Below, piece after piece: positions 7,177-14,967 of a stretch of 19,137 nucleotides of DNA. This stretch comes from Hyphomicrobiales bacterium. GTDB lineage: Bacteria; Pseudomonadota; Alphaproteobacteria; Rhizobiales; OSC116. The stretch is from assembly GCA_013214985.1 (NCBI GenBank), contig JABSRY010000007.1, positions 1-19,137 on the forward strand, read 5' to 3'. How positions within the stretch are numbered: position 1 is the stretch's first letter; every line of letters starts with the position of its first letter. A program made the translations under genes and the position numbers. Under the pieces are notes generated by a model, which ran no database searches, was not told the origin of the DNA, and saw only the letters and a program-made list of their open reading frames with translations.

Positions 7177-7905
7177 ATGGAGAAACTGGTAGATATGTTT
7201 AACCGCAATGATAATTTTATTTCAACTGTTTCATGCTTTGAACGCTGTGAAATTATACTTGTTATGGGTCAGATTAGCATAGGACAATTCACGGATAAAT
7301 TGTATGAATTTTACGGTATCTGTCATCCAGATACTATTTCTGGAATGGTATTTAAGAGACGAGCTGAGTTTTTAGCTGGTAGAATCGTTGCAAAAATTGC
7401 TCTCGAACATTTTGGAATATTAGATTGGCAGTTGAGTGTTGGACATGATCGTGCACCAATTTGGCCCAGTGGACTGTCGGGATCAATTAGTCATAGTAAT
7501 GGGCGGTGTTGCTGCTTAGCATTAGCGGCAGGAGTGCCTGAAGCTGTTTGCGGAGTTGATATTGAGAAAGTGCCAGACGACCAAACTGTAGAGGCAATTC
7601 TATCACGGTGTTTAACTAGATTTGAACAGGAATGGATTAGAGATCAAACGGATTTTGATACGAAATCATTGATTATACTTATTTTTTCGGCGAAAGAAAC
7701 AATTTTCAAGGCGTATTCTAGCGTTGTGGGGGAGATGTTTGGTTTTGACTGTGTTGAAGTAAAAAAAAGAGGTTCTGGTACTACCTTGATTTTCGCTTCC
7801 ACAAAAACATTGGGATCAACATTACCAAACGGTTTTGAATTCGAAATTTCTTATAATTTATTTTCTGACTTTGTTATTACCCACCATGTCGCCATGCGAC
7901 CTTAA
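7177..7905 (+). CDS. 4'-phosphopantetheinyl transferase, EntD/Sfp type
   Basis: Transfers the phosphopantetheine arm of CoA to the active-site serine of carrier proteins. Motifs, numbered from 7177: RRAEFLAGRIVAK (the N-terminal block of EntD-type enzymes), PSGLSGSISHS (the WP.G..GSITHS block), CGVDIE with Mg-binding Asp128 and Glu130, and FSAKETIFKAY with Glu174 and Lys178. All catalytic positions look intact. The length of 242 fits the family. The start is uncertain: 7177 has no clear ribosome-binding site, and ATGs at 7195 and 7264 are alternatives that leave the core untouched. Its neighbours include two intact stand-alone carrier proteins, its likely substrates. Confidence 0.85.
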   Translation: MEKLVDMFNRNDNFISTVSCFERCEIILVMGQISIGQFTDKLYEFYGICHPDTISGMVFKRRAEFLAGRIVAKIALEHFGILDWQLSVGHDRAPIWPSGLSGSISHSNGRCCCLALAAGVPEAVCGVDIEKVPDDQTVEAILSRCLTRFEQEWIRDQTDFDTKSLIILIFSAKETIFKAYSSVVGEMFGFDCVEVKKRGSGTTLIFASTKTLGSTLPNGFEFEISYNLFSDFVITHHVAMRP

Positions 7906-7928
7906 CACTTTAATCATACGCTAATATT

Positions 7929-8921
7929 TTAGAATCGGAGAACAACCTTTCCAATATGTTGGGACTTAGTGAGGAATCGGAAAGCTTGCTCAGCTTCATG
8001 AATTGAGTACATACGGATAGGTAGATGTGGTAGCGAATGAGTTGACAATTTTGTACATAACTTTCGTAAAATATTACCTGCCCATTGCGGATCTTCTGTA
8101 GCGCTTAAACCCAGGTTCATCGAAGTATGTCGTATATCTGGTCTTAAATAGTAGATTTTTGCTTTGTCTAGGTCAACGTTTTTCCCCATATCAACAAAAT
8201 GGCCGCCAGATGAAATTGCGTCAATATTTTCACGACTTAGTTTCGGGGGCAATGCTCCAATGACGACATTTGCGCCTCTGCCGTCAGTGATATTTAAGAC
8301 GTGTTTAGCAAAACCCTCATTCCGAGAATCCAAGGCAAACTCCACTCCCATCTCGTTTAGGTAACGACGTTTCTCTGCGGATCCTGCTGTTGCAATAACT
8401 CTAGCTCCAATTTTTTGTGCTAAGTGTATGGATGCCATGCCGACACCGCCTGTACCATTATGAATAAGAATAGTTTGCCCAGCTCGCAACTTGGCTATTT
8501 CTATGATGCCATGCCAAGCGGTCGTGTAAGCAACAGGTAAGCCAGCTGCGAGTTGGGGGCTTAGATAACTGGGATATTTAGCTACTGCACATGCGGGTAC
8601 AACAAGTTGGCTTGCAAAGCTTCCCAATGCCATCCCGAATATTCGATCACCAACAGCAAAATGAGAGTTTTCATGCCCGTTTGGAAGAACTCTACCAGAA
8701 AACTCCAAACCAATAGAAACATCTTTTTCGGGATATCGATTGAGTGCGATTAAAACGTCCCTAAAATTTAATCCTACGCAATCAGTTGCAACACGTACTT
8801 CAGTTGCTTTGCAATGTTGAGGTGCTACATGTTTTAGTTTAAAACTCTTAAAGCTTCCTCGTTGTGGTTTACTTAGGCGTAGCACTCTGTTCTGTAAGCC
8901 ATCATGGTGCATTTGTTTCAT
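7929..8921 (-). CDS. Stand-alone polyketide-type enoyl reductase (MDR superfamily)
   Basis: A 330-residue medium-chain reductase without zinc ligands. It follows the pattern of enoyl-reductase domains of type I polyketide synthases: VGLNFRDVLIALNRYP, GLEFSGRV, AGLPVAYTTAW, an NADPH-binding HNGTGGVGMASIHLAQ (GGVG at 158-161), GARVIATAGSAEKRRYL, LDSRNEGFA, GGHFVDMGK and the terminal HIGKVVL. The usual VLNSL.G loop reads VIGALPP. A free-standing copy suggests it acts in trans on ACP-bound 2-enoyl chains, though a general quinone oxidoreductase-like role is possible. The ATG at 8912 has AGGA 8 nt upstream and may be the real start rather than 8921. It is the last gene of the minus-strand block, 50 nt after the desaturase. 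Confidence 0.75.
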   Translation of the reverse strand: MKQMHHDGLQNRVLRLSKPQRGSFKSFKLKHVAPQHCKATEVRVATDCVGLNFRDVLIALNRYPEKDVSIGLEFSGRVLPNGHENSHFAVGDRIFGMALGSFASQLVVPACAVAKYPSYLSPQLAAGLPVAYTTAWHGIIEIAKLRAGQTILIHNGTGGVGMASIHLAQKIGARVIATAGSAEKRRYLNEMGVEFALDSRNEGFAKHVLNITDGRGANVVIGALPPKLSRENIDAISSGGHFVDMGKNVDLDKAKIYYLRPDIRHTSMNLGLSATEDPQWAGNILRKLCTKLSTHSLPHLPIRMYSIHEAEQAFRFLTKSQHIGKVVLRF

Positions 8922-8971
8922 CCTATGATCATTTCCGGATTTATTATGAATTACTGAATTTATTAAGTTAC

Positions 8972-9940
8972 TTAATTGTCTGTTATAGCAATCTGTTTCT
9001 TATGAGGTATCTTGATATCCCAAACTAGTCGTAATTTTTCCAATATTTTAAGTGTGATATACCCTGGGTCGAATTGCCACCAATGTAGCCCAAGTCGTGC
9101 AGAGCTAGGAAAAGAGTGATGGTTGTTGTGCCATGACTCTCCGGCGGTAATAAGTGAAAGAATTGCAAGGTTGGTTGCCTCTCCTCCTCTTTTGTATGGC
9201 CTTTTTCCTATCATATGAGTCAGAGAGTTAATCGACCAAGTTGCGTGCTGAACGGTAAATAGTCGCACTACCCCCCCATAAAGCGCACCTAAGAAAAAAT
9301 TCATAAATGTGAATTCAATGGCAAGTGCAAAAAAACCAGGAATAACAACACCTAAAAGAATCCAAATGTAGTAGTTTTTGTTCACAAACACAACGTAGGA
9401 CTCTTTAAAAAGCCCGCTCGCGTATCGAAGCGGGTTTGAAGGGTTGGATCTGAACATCCAACCAGTGTGGGCGTGTAGTAAGCCCCATAACTTTCTTTTG
9501 AACTTATGACCATCTTCTGTAAAGTATGGTGAATGAACATCACCCTCTTTATCTGCTTTGTGGTGATGTCTTCTGTGATTGCTCACCCAGTAGATAACTG
9601 GGCCTTGTGCAGACATTGATCCGAAAATTAGCAACATGGCCTTCACAAAAGTAGTACCTTTAAAGCTAGAATGTGATGCAAGCCTATGAAACCCGACGGA
9701 AATTCCAATCATTCCTAGGTAATGCATGGTTGCCCAAATCAAAACAAAATACCAGGGAATGTTAATAAAGAATGGTAAAGATATGCCAACTAAGAACCAG
9801 ATCACAGGAATTGCCACTGTCGATCCCGCTACTATCAATTGCCTTCTAAAAATTGATTGGTTAGCAATTACCATGTCGGGGGCTTTACTTCCACTACTTG
9901 TTTGGTCTTCTGGTGTTGTTGGTTTTGTATAATTGCTCAT
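8972..9940 (-). CDS. Membrane diiron fatty-acyl desaturase (intact His boxes)
   Basis: A 322-residue integral-membrane desaturase of the acyl-CoA/acyl-lipid Delta9 type. The three histidine boxes are GFHRLASH (His85, His90), NHRRHHH (His122, His125, His126) and GESWHNNHH (His271, His274, His275). Hydrophobic segments lie at about 37-60, 62-82, 98-112, 190-210 and 212-226. It uses O2 and electrons from a ferredoxin or similar donor to desaturate an acyl chain. The ATG has GGAGAG 7 nt upstream. The gene begins 47 nt inside the end of the MFS gene, so the two are co-transcribed and probably coupled. With the ligase and ACPs across the divergent promoter it resembles the desaturases of alkene, alkyne or polyyne clusters; ordinary membrane-lipid desaturation is the alternative. 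Confidence 0.85.
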   Translation of the reverse strand: MSNYTKPTTPEDQTSSGSKAPDMVIANQSIFRRQLIVAGSTVAIPVIWFLVGISLPFFINIPWYFVLIWATMHYLGMIGISVGFHRLASHSSFKGTTFVKAMLLIFGSMSAQGPVIYWVSNHRRHHHKADKEGDVHSPYFTEDGHKFKRKLWGLLHAHTGWMFRSNPSNPLRYASGLFKESYVVFVNKNYYIWILLGVVIPGFFALAIEFTFMNFFLGALYGGVVRLFTVQHATWSINSLTHMIGKRPYKRGGEATNLAILSLITAGESWHNNHHSFPSSARLGLHWWQFDPGYITLKILEKLRLVWDIKIPHKKQIAITDN

Positions 9941-11135
9941 AACGCAGCTCTCCAGTTTTAAGATTCTCTCGTTGCGACTTTTTTTGTCGCATAATTATAA
10001 ATAATGTGGCCGCTGCAAAAAACGCCGCGAGAGTAAAAAATCCAAAGGCTATGCCAAAGAAGTCCGCAACGATGCATGTGAAAAAAGTAAGGAGTATTGA
10101 TATGAAGATTCCTACAACATTAGCAGTAGAATAGACTGCTGCTGCTTCGTTGTCACTGATGTGTTCGATGATATTAACTCTAGCCAAAACTCGTGAAAGT
10201 CCAAAAAATATGGTTGAGACAAAGAATGTTGCGATTAAAATCTCAAGCCCGGCATATCCGGCAAACGCTAAAAAAGTAGCTGATGTATACATGCAAATTT
10301 TCATGGCCTGTTGATTACGCTTTTCATCTACAAATCTGACAGACCACACGCCAATGCCAATGCCGAGAATTGCTACGGCGTCAATTAGTCCAAGGGTAGA
10401 AAATGAAGCCGCAAGATGTCCTATAATAAAGTAGATAATGAGTGTATTTACAACCGAAGGGATAATCTTACCTAAAGAAAAATTTAACACGAGATCGGTG
10501 TGCGATATAAGGGTCGACCTATAGAGTGCCAGTGGAGCCCGAACTTCCTCATCTTTTGAATATTGAGGTATGATGTGAATAATCCATATCATAACTCCTG
10601 CAACAAGAAATGTTGCGGCGTTTAAAAAAAAAACAAAATAAATACCGGTCAAATCAACTAGCAATGCACCACCTGTTACTGACAATAACATTGCTATTTG
10701 GGTCAGCAGTTCAAGCTGTGAACTTTTTTTCCTGCTAATCTCCAAATTTCCCGCGAGGATCTGTTGGAATAGAATATTGGAGGCCGGTTGATAAAACGCA
10801 TCTAAAGTTGAAGCTGTGAAGGTCAACAGATAGGTTAGTAGTAACACTTTATAATCCACCAGAACCGCAAGAGCTAGGGCAATCAAAAGTATACCGCGAA
10901 TGAAATCTGAAAAAGCCGCGACTTTTTTTGCTCCAAAGCGCCTTAAAACTGGCTCAACGAAATAGGAGCCTAATAATTGAGGTAAAGAGTATGCAATGAA
11001 CATAAATGCTAAACTATAGATTGACTTTGTCGCTTCAAATGCAACAAAGCCCGCTCCTAGGATTTGCAAGCCATTCCCAAGGTTAGTAATGAAGACCGAA
11101 GTTAAAAACTTTCGTATGTTTATGGATGTTTCCAC
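9894..11135 (-). CDS. MFS-type exporter (EntS/MFS_3-like)
   Basis: A 413-residue major-facilitator protein with about twelve hydrophobic segments. The first, KFLTSVFITNLGNGLQILG, and the cytoplasmic loop RRFGAKKVAAFSDFIRG (the G.R.D-type motif between helices 2 and 3) are typical of drug and siderophore exporters such as EntS. The start is GTG at 11135 with GGAAG 9 nt upstream. It is the first gene of the minus-strand block, divergent from the ACP operon, and so is placed to export the product or protect the producer. The C-terminal tail (KKSQRENLKTGELRYEQLY) is hydrophilic and overlaps the desaturase start. Confidence 0.8.
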   Translation of the reverse strand: METSINIRKFLTSVFITNLGNGLQILGAGFVAFEATKSIYSLAFMFIAYSLPQLLGSYFVEPVLRRFGAKKVAAFSDFIRGILLIALALAVLVDYKVLLLTYLLTFTASTLDAFYQPASNILFQQILAGNLEISRKKSSQLELLTQIAMLLSVTGGALLVDLTGIYFVFFLNAATFLVAGVMIWIIHIIPQYSKDEEVRAPLALYRSTLISHTDLVLNFSLGKIIPSVVNTLIIYFIIGHLAASFSTLGLIDAVAILGIGIGVWSVRFVDEKRNQQAMKICMYTSATFLAFAGYAGLEILIATFFVSTIFFGLSRVLARVNIIEHISDNEAAAVYSTANVVGIFISILLTFFTCIVADFFGIAFGFFTLAAFFAAATLFIIMRQKKSQRENLKTGELRYEQLYKTNNTRRPNK

Positions 11136-11313
11136 TATTAACGACTTCCAAAATAATCAGGACAACTAAAATACTAACCACCGGTTTGTCATTTGAATGA
11201 GCGATGGCTATGGTTTTTTCTATATAACTTATACATTAGCAATTTTAATTTTAATTGCAACAAAAGAATATTTAAGGAATACTGGAAAAGTAAAAAATAG
11301 AGGGAGCATACAA
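11136..11313. promoter_or_regulatory. Divergent promoter region of the biosynthetic cluster
   Basis: The 178-bp gap between the GTG of the exporter gene and the first ACP start must hold promoters for both blocks. It contains an AT-rich dyad, GCAATT (11239-11244) / AATTGC (11253-11258). The frame that leads into the broken ACP is open from 11197, but it lacks a ribosome-binding site there and resembles nothing known, so I treat it as non-coding. No copy of the 18-bp dyad found at 2197/2345 is present here. Confidence 0.45.
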
Positions 11314-11680
11314 ATGACAAAATCTGAAATGAAAAATTGGATGCAAGAGTTTGCTTCAAAAGTTGTAGGAATAAATTCGGAAAAAATCGATTTAGATCAA
11401 CTAATAGAACGGTTTCGCGGTTTTAAATCTATGCAGATCGCTTATACCACAATCAGAGGTTTTGAAGTTATACACGTGTTTAAGAAGGTAAATTTATACT
11501 TTGGTGGCATAGAAATAAGCTCGAAGCAGAAACCTGCCTAGTAATGCTTTAAATGATGAAAGAATAGAGGGTGTATGAAAATGACAAAATCTGAAATAGA
11601 AAATTGGATGCGAGAATTTGCTTCAAACGCTGTGGGAATAAACTCGGTAGAAATCGATTTAGATCAACCACTAGAACGGT
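11299..11680 (+). repeat. 115-bp direct repeat of an ACP 5' end (11299-11413 and 11566-11680)
   Basis: Both copies run from AGAGGG of the ribosome-binding site to CTAGAACGGT or ATAGAACGGT, with the same length and no gaps. I count 16 mismatches, about 86% identity. The left copy ends where transposase-like sequence begins and the right copy continues as an intact ACP. A tandem ACP duplication was therefore broken by an insertion and deletion. Confidence 0.75.
11314..11541 (+). pseudogene. Truncated acyl carrier protein fused to a transposase C-terminal fragment
   Basis: Residues 1-33 (TKSEMKNWMQEFASKVVGIN... to LIER) are the first helix of an ACP nearly identical to the intact copy 267 bp downstream. 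Exactly at codon 33, before the GLDS serine motif, the sequence changes. It continues in frame as RFRGFKSMQIAYTTIRGFEV and IHVFKKV, which looks like the C-terminal end of an IS6-like transposase (FKSM.TAYATIKGFEVMRALKKG pattern). The attachment serine and helices II-IV are gone, so it cannot carry an acyl chain. AGGGAG (11301-11306) is 7 nt before the ATG at 11314, so a 75-residue hybrid is probably still translated. It is the first reading frame of the operon. Confidence 0.7.
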
Positions 11681-11820
11681 ATGGTTTAGATTCTACGGCT
11701 GTGGCCGGGATGAGTGGAGAATTGAGCGATATTCTTGGTGTTGAAATCGAACCGACTATTTTTTTTGACTACCCAACAATTACATCTGCCTCCGAGCAAA
11801 TCAGTTTAATAAAGGTTTGA
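11575..11820 (+). CDS. Acyl carrier protein, polyketide-synthase type
   Basis: An 81-residue stand-alone ACP. The phosphopantetheine attachment site is Ser40 in YGLDSTAVAGMSGEL (Ser38 from the likelier start at 11581), followed by LGVEIEPTIFFDYPTI, the helix III region typical of type I polyketide carrier domains rather than AcpP of fatty-acid synthesis. GAGGG (11567-11571) is 9 nt before the ATG at 11581 and only 3 nt from 11575, which favours 11581. It lies just upstream of a desaturase gene, so it may present acyl chains to that enzyme. Confidence 0.85.
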   Translation: MKMTKSEIENWMREFASNAVGINSVEIDLDQPLERYGLDSTAVAGMSGELSDILGVEIEPTIFFDYPTITSASEQISLIKV

Positions 11821-11836
11821 AAAGAGAAGTTCTGCT

Positions 11837-12808
11837 ATGTCACAAAAAAAATCTCCAATAATTAGGGTTGAGTCATTACGATTGAGAAAAGTCAAAGCAG
11901 CTTGGCGAATTTTTCTTATGCCTATTATAGGTGCTTCGACCACAGTTTTTTATTCGATTGTATTTGGTGTTAGTTTACTTAATGTCGTGGTTTTTGTCGG
12001 TATGTATATTTTAGTTACTATTGGTCTTGAAGTCGGGTTTCATCGATTATTCGCTCATCGGGCATTTTCAACAACCAAAACCATAGAATTGATTCTTTGG
12101 GGTTTTGGTATGATGGCTGCACAAGCAAAGGGAATCTACTGGATTTCTACGCATTTGAGCCATCATTCTAACAGCGACACACATGACGACCCGCATTCTC
12201 CACTTCGCCGAACCACCGTGGGAGGGGAAAAAGAAGAATTGAGTCTTCTCGCTGGGCTCTGGCACGCACACCAAGGCAATACTATGACCGCTTATCCAAC
12301 TAATGTTTCTCGGTATGCATCTCGTTTTATTTCTGATCCATTTTTTCGTGATATGGACGCAAAATTCCCATATTGGGTTGCGCTTGGCGTTGTAATTCCG
12401 GGATTGATTGGTCTGATTTTTGGCGGTTGGCAGGAGGGGATTGCATGCGCTTTGTGGGGAGGTCCAATGCGTATTTTTGCGCAACACCACGCTTTTTTTA
12501 CAAATGGTTCTCTCGCTCATCGCTTTGGCGAGCAAGTGTTTAATACCAAAGACAACAGCCGCAATAACTGGTACTGCTCTTATTGGACTTTTGGCTCCGC
12601 ATTGCAAAACACACATCATGCTTTTGCCAACTCAGCTTACCTTAAGCTACGATGGTATGAATCCGATATTGCTGGCAGCGTTATTAAATTTTTGAGTTTT
12701 CTTGGTTTAGCTTGGAATGTCAAGGGCATCAACAAGACTTCAGCAGAAGCCATTGTCCTCCCAGGAAAATCAGAACTTATTGATAAGCTCCCAGAGGTTG
12801 ACCAATGA
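11837..12808 (+). CDS. Membrane diiron desaturase with variant third His box (QNTHH)
   Basis: A 323-residue desaturase related to, but clearly different from, the minus-strand copy. The boxes are VGFHRLFAH (His69, His74), THLSHH (His106, His109, His110) and LQNTHH (Gln257, His260, His261). The first residue of the third box is Gln where the other copy has His. A His-rich stretch (SNSDTHDDPHSP, 111-122) follows box 2. Hydrophobic segments lie at about 26-47, 48-66, 83-98, 180-197 and 200-215. It sits between an ACP and the ketosynthase gene, and the stop overlaps the ketosynthase start by 4 nt (ATGA). An ACP-bound fatty acyl chain is the likely substrate, by analogy with JamB-type desaturases or acetylenases. 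Double- versus triple-bond formation cannot be told from sequence. Confidence 0.83.
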   Translation: MSQKKSPIIRVESLRLRKVKAAWRIFLMPIIGASTTVFYSIVFGVSLLNVVVFVGMYILVTIGLEVGFHRLFAHRAFSTTKTIELILWGFGMMAAQAKGIYWISTHLSHHSNSDTHDDPHSPLRRTTVGGEKEELSLLAGLWHAHQGNTMTAYPTNVSRYASRFISDPFFRDMDAKFPYWVALGVVIPGLIGLIFGGWQEGIACALWGGPMRIFAQHHAFFTNGSLAHRFGEQVFNTKDNSRNNWYCSYWTFGSALQNTHHAFANSAYLKLRWYESDIAGSVIKFLSFLGLAWNVKGINKTSAEAIVLPGKSELIDKLPEVDQ

Positions 12809-14967
12809 AAGATGTTGCAATTGTGGGCATGGCATGCCGCTTTCCTGGAGCAACAACACCATCCGAATACTGGTCTTTGCTTAATTCAGGTGATAATGCA
12901 TTTATTGATGTTCCTAAAAATCGATGGGATTGGAATGAATTCTTCTTTGGTCATTTAAACCCTGCGAATATCCTTAACTTTCAAAAGGCCGGTTTTATTG
13001 ATCAGCTTGATCAATTTGATCATGCTTTTTTTAATATGGATCATAAGGATGCTGAGCGGTTGGATCCTCAACAAAAACTAGCGCTTATGGCTACTTGGGA
13101 AGCGCTTGAAAACGCCGGCATTAACCCACATAAGCTCAATGGAACCGAAACTGCTGTGATTATGGGAGTGGCTCATTCTGACCACGCACGAAAACTAAAA
13201 ATCGATTATCCGTCCTACAACGGTAAAATTGGTGAGCATAGTTATGAGTGTTTTGTCGCTAATCGTATTTCATATTTTCTAAACCTGAAGGGTCCTAGCT
13301 TTACGATAAACTCTGCCTGCAGTTCCTCCTTACATGCCTTATATATAGCCCAACAAATGCTGAAGTCACACGAAATTGACACCGCCATTGTTGGGGGCGT
13401 TAACGCAATCCTCTCGGTAGACGAGAGCATATCGAGTGAAATGGCGGGTTGGTTGTCGGCGCGCGGTGTTACAGCAAGTTTTGCCGACGATGGAGACGGT
13501 TTTGTAAAGAGCGAGGGCTGTGGGGTCGTCGTTTTACGTAGATTGGAAGATGCTATAGAAGAAGGAAATCCAGTTCTTGGTTTACTAAAAGGAATTGGTT
13601 TATCTCACAATGGATTATCTAACGGCATAACGGCGCCAAGCCGGAAAGCCCAAGAAGATCTTATCCGTAAAATACTGACAAGATCAAACCTGCAGGCAGA
13701 AGATGTCACTTACGTAGAGGCTCACGGAACAGGAACAACCAAGGGTGACTCTTTCGAGGTGACAGCCATAATCGGGGCACTTTCCAGTGCAAAGGAAAAA
13801 ACTTCTACTTGTTACATAGGAGCCTGCAAATCAAGCGTTGGCCATCTTGAAGCAGCCAGCGGGATGGCAGGGTTAGTTAAGGTGTTGCTATCTTTAAAAA
13901 TGAAACGACTTCCCGCTGCTGGGAATATAAAGAGATTAAACCAGTGGATTAAACCAAGTAAAACACGAAAGTTTGAAATTCTAACAAAACCAAAAAAATG
14001 GAAAACATACGCAAAACCGAGGTTAGCAGGCTTGTCTAACTTATCCTTTGGCGGCGCTAACGCATTTGCTTTTATTGAAGAATATATTCCTGATCCAAAT
14101 GACGCATATGAGCTTTACAAAACTGGTAGGGAGACACCTCATACAGCTCAAATGATGATCCTATCAGCAAAAACTCTTGAGAGTTTGGTATTATCACTTC
14201 ACAAGCATGCATCTGAAAGCCTGACTCAAGAATATCTATACACACTTAATGCTCGTCGCGCTCAACATCGTTTCAGGCTTGGTTGTGTCGGAGCTTCAAT
14301 TTCTGAGATCAAAAATCAAGTCGTTGCTTGGGCAGAAGATCCAAATATTTCCAAGTTAGCAGCAGACTGTAGAAGCACCTTAGCCAAAGGAATTAGTTAC
14401 ATCGAAATGAATCAACTAGTTTCCGCGTGTGAAGCTGAGTTAATTCAGTTTGGGCAATTTGATTTAGCTTTCGGAGCAAACGTTCATACTCAGCGTTTCT
14501 TCCAGAATCTGATACGTTCATTTAGTGAGCCGGAGGACAAAGTGACAGCTCTCCTGAATGCCTCAATTGGCTCAACTGTTTTGAGGAATGTGCTCTGGTT
14601 TTTTTGGAAAAATTACTTTGAGCAAATTGATGTAGCCGTGAAAGCTCCGGATCTAACGAATTTCAAAATAAACAGTCAGCACAGCAATTCATTCAAAGAT
14701 CTATTTGAAAATCTTGATCAAGACATCGCCAGAGATCAGAACACGCTAAATAAAAATTCCGACTATTCGTGGGATCATATGCTCTTAGAGCTACTCAACA
14801 AACAATTTTTATGCGGCCAAACTATAAATTTGGCAACAGTGTTTTCAGGTAGAGTTATTACAGTACCAAACTATCAGTTTGAAGAAACGAACAGCTGGTT
14901 TCAAACATCAGTTTTAGTGCAACATAAAACTGAAAACAACAATAAAAAAATAAAGGATTTCTTTTGA
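12805..14967 (+). CDS. AT-less type I polyketide ketosynthase
   Basis: A 720-residue protein with one recognisable catalytic domain. The ketosynthase (about 1-430) has the full Cys-His-His triad: Cys172 (NSACSSSL), His307 (EAHGTGTTKGD) and His347 (KSSVGHLEAASG). Small departures are TKGDSFE for the usual LGDPIE and NAF for NAH in the FGG.NAH block. Residues ~445-520 (MILSAKTLESLVLSLHKHA, YLYTLNARRAQHRFRLGCVG) match the post-KS linker. The end (GQTINLATVFSGRVITVPNY, FEETNSWF) matches the segment that normally follows an acyltransferase. The ~170 residues between carry no GHS.G active site, so acyltransfer must come in trans. It decarboxylatively extends an ACP-bound acyl chain. The gene overlaps the desaturase (ATGA) and the ligase (TGATG). 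Confidence 0.85.
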   Translation: MKDVAIVGMACRFPGATTPSEYWSLLNSGDNAFIDVPKNRWDWNEFFFGHLNPANILNFQKAGFIDQLDQFDHAFFNMDHKDAERLDPQQKLALMATWEALENAGINPHKLNGTETAVIMGVAHSDHARKLKIDYPSYNGKIGEHSYECFVANRISYFLNLKGPSFTINSACSSSLHALYIAQQMLKSHEIDTAIVGGVNAILSVDESISSEMAGWLSARGVTASFADDGDGFVKSEGCGVVVLRRLEDAIEEGNPVLGLLKGIGLSHNGLSNGITAPSRKAQEDLIRKILTRSNLQAEDVTYVEAHGTGTTKGDSFEVTAIIGALSSAKEKTSTCYIGACKSSVGHLEAASGMAGLVKVLLSLKMKRLPAAGNIKRLNQWIKPSKTRKFEILTKPKKWKTYAKPRLAGLSNLSFGGANAFAFIEEYIPDPNDAYELYKTGRETPHTAQMMILSAKTLESLVLSLHKHASESLTQEYLYTLNARRAQHRFRLGCVGASISEIKNQVVAWAEDPNISKLAADCRSTLAKGISYIEMNQLVSACEAELIQFGQFDLAFGANVHTQRFFQNLIRSFSEPEDKVTALLNASIGSTVLRNVLWFFWKNYFEQIDVAVKAPDLTNFKINSQHSNSFKDLFENLDQDIARDQNTLNKNSDYSWDHMLLELLNKQFLCGQTINLATVFSGRVITVPNYQFEETNSWFQTSVLVQHKTENNNKKIKDFF

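Noticed and set aside
6972..7208. A minus-strand 78-codon frame reading through the IS-like end.
   Set aside because: No family resemblance or ribosome-binding site; it overlaps the start of the phosphopantetheinyl transferase gene and reads through apparent IS-end sequence.
9894..9940. The 47-nt overlap of exporter and desaturase genes considered as a frameshift or fusion.
   Set aside because: Both frames are intact, and the desaturase ATG has its own GGAGAG at the right distance, so it is an ordinary though long gene overlap.
11197..11313. An upstream in-frame extension of the broken ACP that would add a hydrophobic N-terminus.
   Set aside because: There is no ribosome-binding site at 11197, while 11314 has a good one shared with the duplicated ACP; the extension resembles nothing.
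12068..12619. A 183-codon minus-strand open frame.
   Set aside because: It is entirely antisense to the desaturase with intact His boxes, and its translation has no recognisable domain.
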